Below are positions 21,714-23,883 of a stretch of 23,883 bases of DNA, piece by piece. Under the pieces are notes generated by a model. That model was not told the origin of the DNA and did no database searches. It saw nothing but the letters and a program-made list of their open reading frames with translations. Within the stretch, counting starts at the first letter, position 1; every line of letters starts with the position of its first letter. The translations under genes and the position numbers were made by a program. Source of the DNA: JABILX01 sp041648305 (GTDB lineage: Bacteria > Patescibacteriota > Gracilibacteria > UBA1369 > LOWO2-01-FULL-3); assembly GCA_041648305.1 (NCBI GenBank), contig JBAZPI010000012.1, positions 1 through 23,883 of the forward strand. The letters run 5' to 3'.

Positions 21714-22664
21714 TTATCCGGCAAACACATCCGTAACAGACTTCGCCTCATGCACATTTTTTATAATCTTTGCCAAAAGCGGCGCGATCGACAACACAGT
21801 CAATCCTTCAAACATCTTCTCCTTCGGAATCGGAATTGAATTGGTCACGACAACTTCGGCAAACCCGGCCTTCGACAACCTCAGGGCAGCCGGACCGGAA
21901 AAAACAGGATGCGTCGCAGCAAGATAAATGTCTCCCTTCGCCCCCCTCTTCCTCAGAGCCTCAACAGCGGCACAAACACTTCCTGCCGTATCGATCATAT
22001 CGTCGTACAAAAGGCAGGTCTTGCCCTCGACATCTCCCACCACTTGCATAACCTCTGCAATATTGTGCTCGGGTCTTTGCTTATGAATGATAGCTAAATT
22101 CGCGCCAAGCATATTCGCGAAATGCTTCGCCGCCTTCGCGCCCCCGGCGTCAGGAGAAACAACAACCAAATCCCTCAACTTCTTCGCAGTAAAATATTTT
22201 GCAAAAAGCTTTTCAGAATTCACGTTATCAACCGAGAAATCGAAGAAACCTTGCTCCTGGTCGCTATGCAAATTCATTGTAATAACGTGATCAGCTCCAG
22301 CCGCCGAAATCAAATCAGCAACCAGCTTCGCGGAAATCGGTTCACGCGGAGTCGCAACCCTATCCTGTCTCGCATACCCATAATGCGGCATCACAACATG
22401 TAGCCTTTCCGCAAACGACCTCTTCAGGCTATCCAACATAACAAAAAGTTCCATCAAATCTTCGTTCACATTTGCCGTAGACGTCTGGATTATGAAAACA
22501 TCAGCCCCGCGAACAGTCTCCTCAGATCTGGCATATACCTCCCCGCACGCAAACTTTTTCAAAGTAATAGGCGAAAGCTTGATATGAAGTTCTTTTGCAA
22601 TCGCAGCCGCAAGCGCAGGATGAGACGAGCCTGAAAATATTTTCAATGGAGCGTTTGTAAACAT
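21714..22664 (-). CDS. prs: Ribose-phosphate pyrophosphokinase (PRPP synthetase)
   Basis: Makes PRPP from ribose 5-phosphate and ATP for nucleotide, histidine and tryptophan synthesis. Motifs: SGSSHPALA (11-19), GADVFIIQTSTANVNEDLMEL (53-73), the ATP-loop YARQDR (97-102), NLHSDQEQGFFDF (131-143), VVVSPDAGGAKAAKHF (167-182) and the PRPP loop LLYDDMIDTAGS (218-229). The length of 316 is standard. VSPDAGG and DTAGS are small changes from the commoner VSPDxGG and DTAGT and should not abolish activity. It is the first gene of prs-rpiB-rpe. The 250-nt upstream gap holds tandem repeats but no clear promoter. Confidence 0.96.
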   Translation of the reverse strand: MFTNAPLKIFSGSSHPALAAAIAKELHIKLSPITLKKFACGEVYARSEETVRGADVFIIQTSTANVNEDLMELFVMLDSLKRSFAERLHVVMPHYGYARQDRVATPREPISAKLVADLISAAGADHVITMNLHSDQEQGFFDFSVDNVNSEKLFAKYFTAKKLRDLVVVSPDAGGAKAAKHFANMLGANLAIIHKQRPEHNIAEVMQVVGDVEGKTCLLYDDMIDTAGSVCAAVEALRKRGAKGDIYLAATHPVFSGPAALRLSKAGFAEVVVTNSIPIPKEKMFEGLTVLSIAPLLAKIIKNVHEAKSVTDVFAG

Positions 22665-22705
22665 AGGCTTAAGAGGTTAATGCTAATGTTAATCGCTGTG
22701 GACCG

Positions 22706-22823
22706 TACCGCGTGTACCGCGCATACCGTGTGGATAGCTATTTTGCAGGAAGCCGAGCCATTTGTCAAGCCCCACACAAGCCACGAGCTGCGCCACACGA
22801 GCTGCGCCGCACGAATTGTGCCA
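22706..22823. repeat. Two short tandem arrays upstream of prs
   Basis: A 9-bp array, TACCGCGTG / TACCGCGCA / TACCGTGTG (22706-22732), and a 14-bp array, CACGAGCTGCGCCA / CACGAGCTGCGCCG / CACGAATTGTGCCA (22782-22823), lie in the gap between the divergent prs and regulator genes. Together they occupy about a quarter of the 249-nt gap. Iterated binding sites or simple slippage products are both possible. Confidence 0.75.
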
Positions 22824-22865
22824 CGCGCAAATAGATATAACACAGATCGATGAAATCATCAAACC

Positions 22866-22894
22866 TTGTCAAATCCGCAAATTCTTGTTAGAGT
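22866..22894 (+). promoter_or_regulatory. Candidate promoter of the TrmB-like gene
   Basis: TTGTCA (22866-22871), 17 bp, TAGAGT (22889-22894). The leader to ATG 22932 would be about 31 nt, without a Shine-Dalgarno sequence. Confidence 0.45.
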
Positions 22895-22931
22895 ACAGAA
22901 CCGATAAACACAATTGGTTGATCCCACTATC

Positions 22932-23753
22932 ATGAACATAGTCGCAAAACTAAAACTCGCCCTCAGCAACTCAGGCCTAAACGACGACGAAATCGCCTTC
23001 TACCTCAACGTACTCAAACATCCCGGTAGTTCAATCTACGACATCGCCCAACGCGCCGACCTCCCAAAAGATCGCGCATACAAAATCTGTGAATCCCTCG
23101 AAGAAAAACGCCTTCTTTCTAATGATCCGGCCTCACGAAAACAAAAGCGCCTAATCGCAAATCCACTCGATTCGTTCGCAGAGTCGCTCTACTCCTTGGG
23201 CCGCAAATTCTATCACACCGCAGACTCTCTCAAAGAAGTAAAACCTTTCTTAAAATATCTCAATCTTACAGAAAAGGACGAAGCCGCAATCGAAACCTTC
23301 AGCGCTGAACAAATGACCGAAAACTGGCTAGACCTCGCGTACATGAACTGGGAAACCGTTCTCGCATACGGAAACTTCGAAATGATGTACGAGAATATGG
23401 GCGCCGATCCGGATCAACTTTTCATGCGCAGAAGAGTAAAAAGAGGCAAAAAAGCATTCCCAATCCTTTCTCATTTGGGCCCATACACACGGGAAGTAGT
23501 TTTAAAACGCGACAAAAAGGAACTTCGCCATTCAAAAATCCTCAAAACCAACAGCCTCAAAGATACTTGGATCACCCTCTTTCCGGATAAAGACACGGTC
23601 TCGATCTGGCTTCGCGACCAGCACGGCATCATCAAAGGCGCAACCATCAAAAATCCCCTTCTTACAAAACTCCATGAAGATCTCTTCCACCACTTCGATG
23701 AGATCGCGGAGGAGCAATACGACTCCAAGAACTTGGACTCAAGCATAAGCTGA
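22932..23753 (+). CDS. TrmB-like transcriptional regulator
   Basis: Residues 1-70 form a TrmB-type winged helix: LNDDEIAFYLNVLKHPGSSIYDIAQRADLPKDRAYKICESLEEKRLLS, with the recognition helix around KDRAYKICESLEEK. The remaining 200 residues include a helical linker (SFAESLYSLGRKFYHTADSLKEVKPFLKYL) and an alpha/beta effector domain (VLAYGNFEMMYENMG, KILKTNSLKDTWITLFPDKDTVSIWLRDQHGIIKGATIKNP) like the PLD-fold C-terminal part of TrmB relatives. TrmB proteins are sugar-responsive in archaea; CPR bacteria carry many of unknown ligand. The position beside the pentose-phosphate operon is suggestive only. ATG 22932 is preferred to TTG 22914 because the domain starts directly after it. Confidence 0.85.
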   Translation: MNIVAKLKLALSNSGLNDDEIAFYLNVLKHPGSSIYDIAQRADLPKDRAYKICESLEEKRLLSNDPASRKQKRLIANPLDSFAESLYSLGRKFYHTADSLKEVKPFLKYLNLTEKDEAAIETFSAEQMTENWLDLAYMNWETVLAYGNFEMMYENMGADPDQLFMRRRVKRGKKAFPILSHLGPYTREVVLKRDKKELRHSKILKTNSLKDTWITLFPDKDTVSIWLRDQHGIIKGATIKNPLLTKLHEDLFHHFDEIAEEQYDSKNLDSSIS

Positions 23754-23826
23754 CCGTTAATTTCTTCGGAAACCAGAAAAACACCGTAATCTCATAGTGG
23801 GCATTTTTTTGCGTGGGTTTGTAATG

Positions 23827-23863
23827 TCCCGAGCATAAGTAGAGGCTCTACTTATGCTCGGGA
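23827..23863. terminator. Large perfect palindrome after the regulator gene
   Basis: TCCCGAGCATAAGTAGAG (23827-23844), one spacer G, then its exact reverse complement (23846-23863). The stem of 18 bp lies 74 nt after the stop codon. No T-run follows on either strand, so it is not a textbook terminator. The TCCCG...CGGGA outer edge resembles the arms of the 46-bp elements. From 23754 to 23826 I see nothing else definite. Confidence 0.6.
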
Positions 23864-23883
23864 TACACTCACCCAATCACCCA

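Noticed and set aside
22729..22737. DnaA-box-like TGTGGATAG beside short tandem repeats, possible replication origin
   Set aside because: Only one near match, no AT-rich unwinding region and no dnaA/dnaN nearby.
22665..22843. 66-codon minus-strand frame upstream of prs
   Set aside because: It is made of the tandem repeats and has no protein-like features.

Overview
The window looks like a chromosomal segment of a bacterium with a reduced or unusual gene set, most likely from the Candidate Phyla Radiation (Patescibacteria; Peregrinibacteria-like is my best guess). Reasons: a TrmB-like regulator, a LemA + DUF2207 pair, an exported C39-like peptidase, many starts with no Shine-Dalgarno sequence, and long low-complexity inserts in core enzymes. 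TGA is used as a stop (for example at 7691-7693 and 23751-23753), so this is the standard bacterial code 11 and not the recoded code of Gracilibacteria/Absconditabacteria. The lineage call is inference; no rRNA or ribosomal protein is present.

Layout. 1-5121 (+): the 3' part of a DnaQ exonuclease/DinG-type protein whose helicase motifs have decayed, then lemA and a DUF2207 membrane protein. 5145-6073: a complete IS1595-type insertion sequence with an 8-bp target duplication. 6146-7693 (+): a thioredoxin-domain protein with a long helical C-terminus. 7736-9820 (-): uvrB. 10017-13399 (-): a three-gene unit with an ATP-grasp ligase, a lysine 2,3-aminomutase and a second ATP-grasp ligase, bracketed by 40-bp direct repeats. 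13563-14459 (+): an inositol-monophosphatase-family enzyme, then a small unknown gene on the minus strand. 14975-15049: tRNA-Arg with anticodon GCG. 15097-15805 (-): a VapBC-type toxin-antitoxin pair with a palindromic operator. 16076-17590 (-): pepD. 17914-19173 (-): a 23S-rRNA-type uracil-5 methyltransferase. 19267-20211 (+): an exported C39-like peptidase. 20234-20452: a MITE-like element. 20447-22664 (-): prs-rpiB-rpe. 22932-23753 (+): a TrmB-like regulator, followed by a large palindrome.

How genes work together. Prs, RpiB and Rpe form a compact pentose-phosphate-to-PRPP operon. KamA would make beta-lysine from lysine, and the two flanking D-Ala-D-Ala-ligase-like enzymes could activate and couple it; this is the most interesting pathway candidate here. 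LemA and the DUF2207 protein are a known envelope-associated pair.

Sequence architecture. The intergenic regions hold several structured repeat families that the genes do not explain: three copies of a 46-bp element (10-bp palindromic arm, 10 nt, AACCTGKA, 8 nt, arm), a 190-bp region bounded by 16-bp inverted repeats, a 19-bp sequence repeated just 3' of two genes, and a MITE-like element that supplies the rpe stop codon. At four genes a -35/-10 pair with 17-bp spacing sits so that the -10 box ends 6-7 nt before the start codon, which suggests leaderless transcripts. The + strand is C-rich over much of the window whichever strand is coding. The insertion sequence, the thioredoxin gene and the C39-peptidase gene depart from this and may be recent arrivals.
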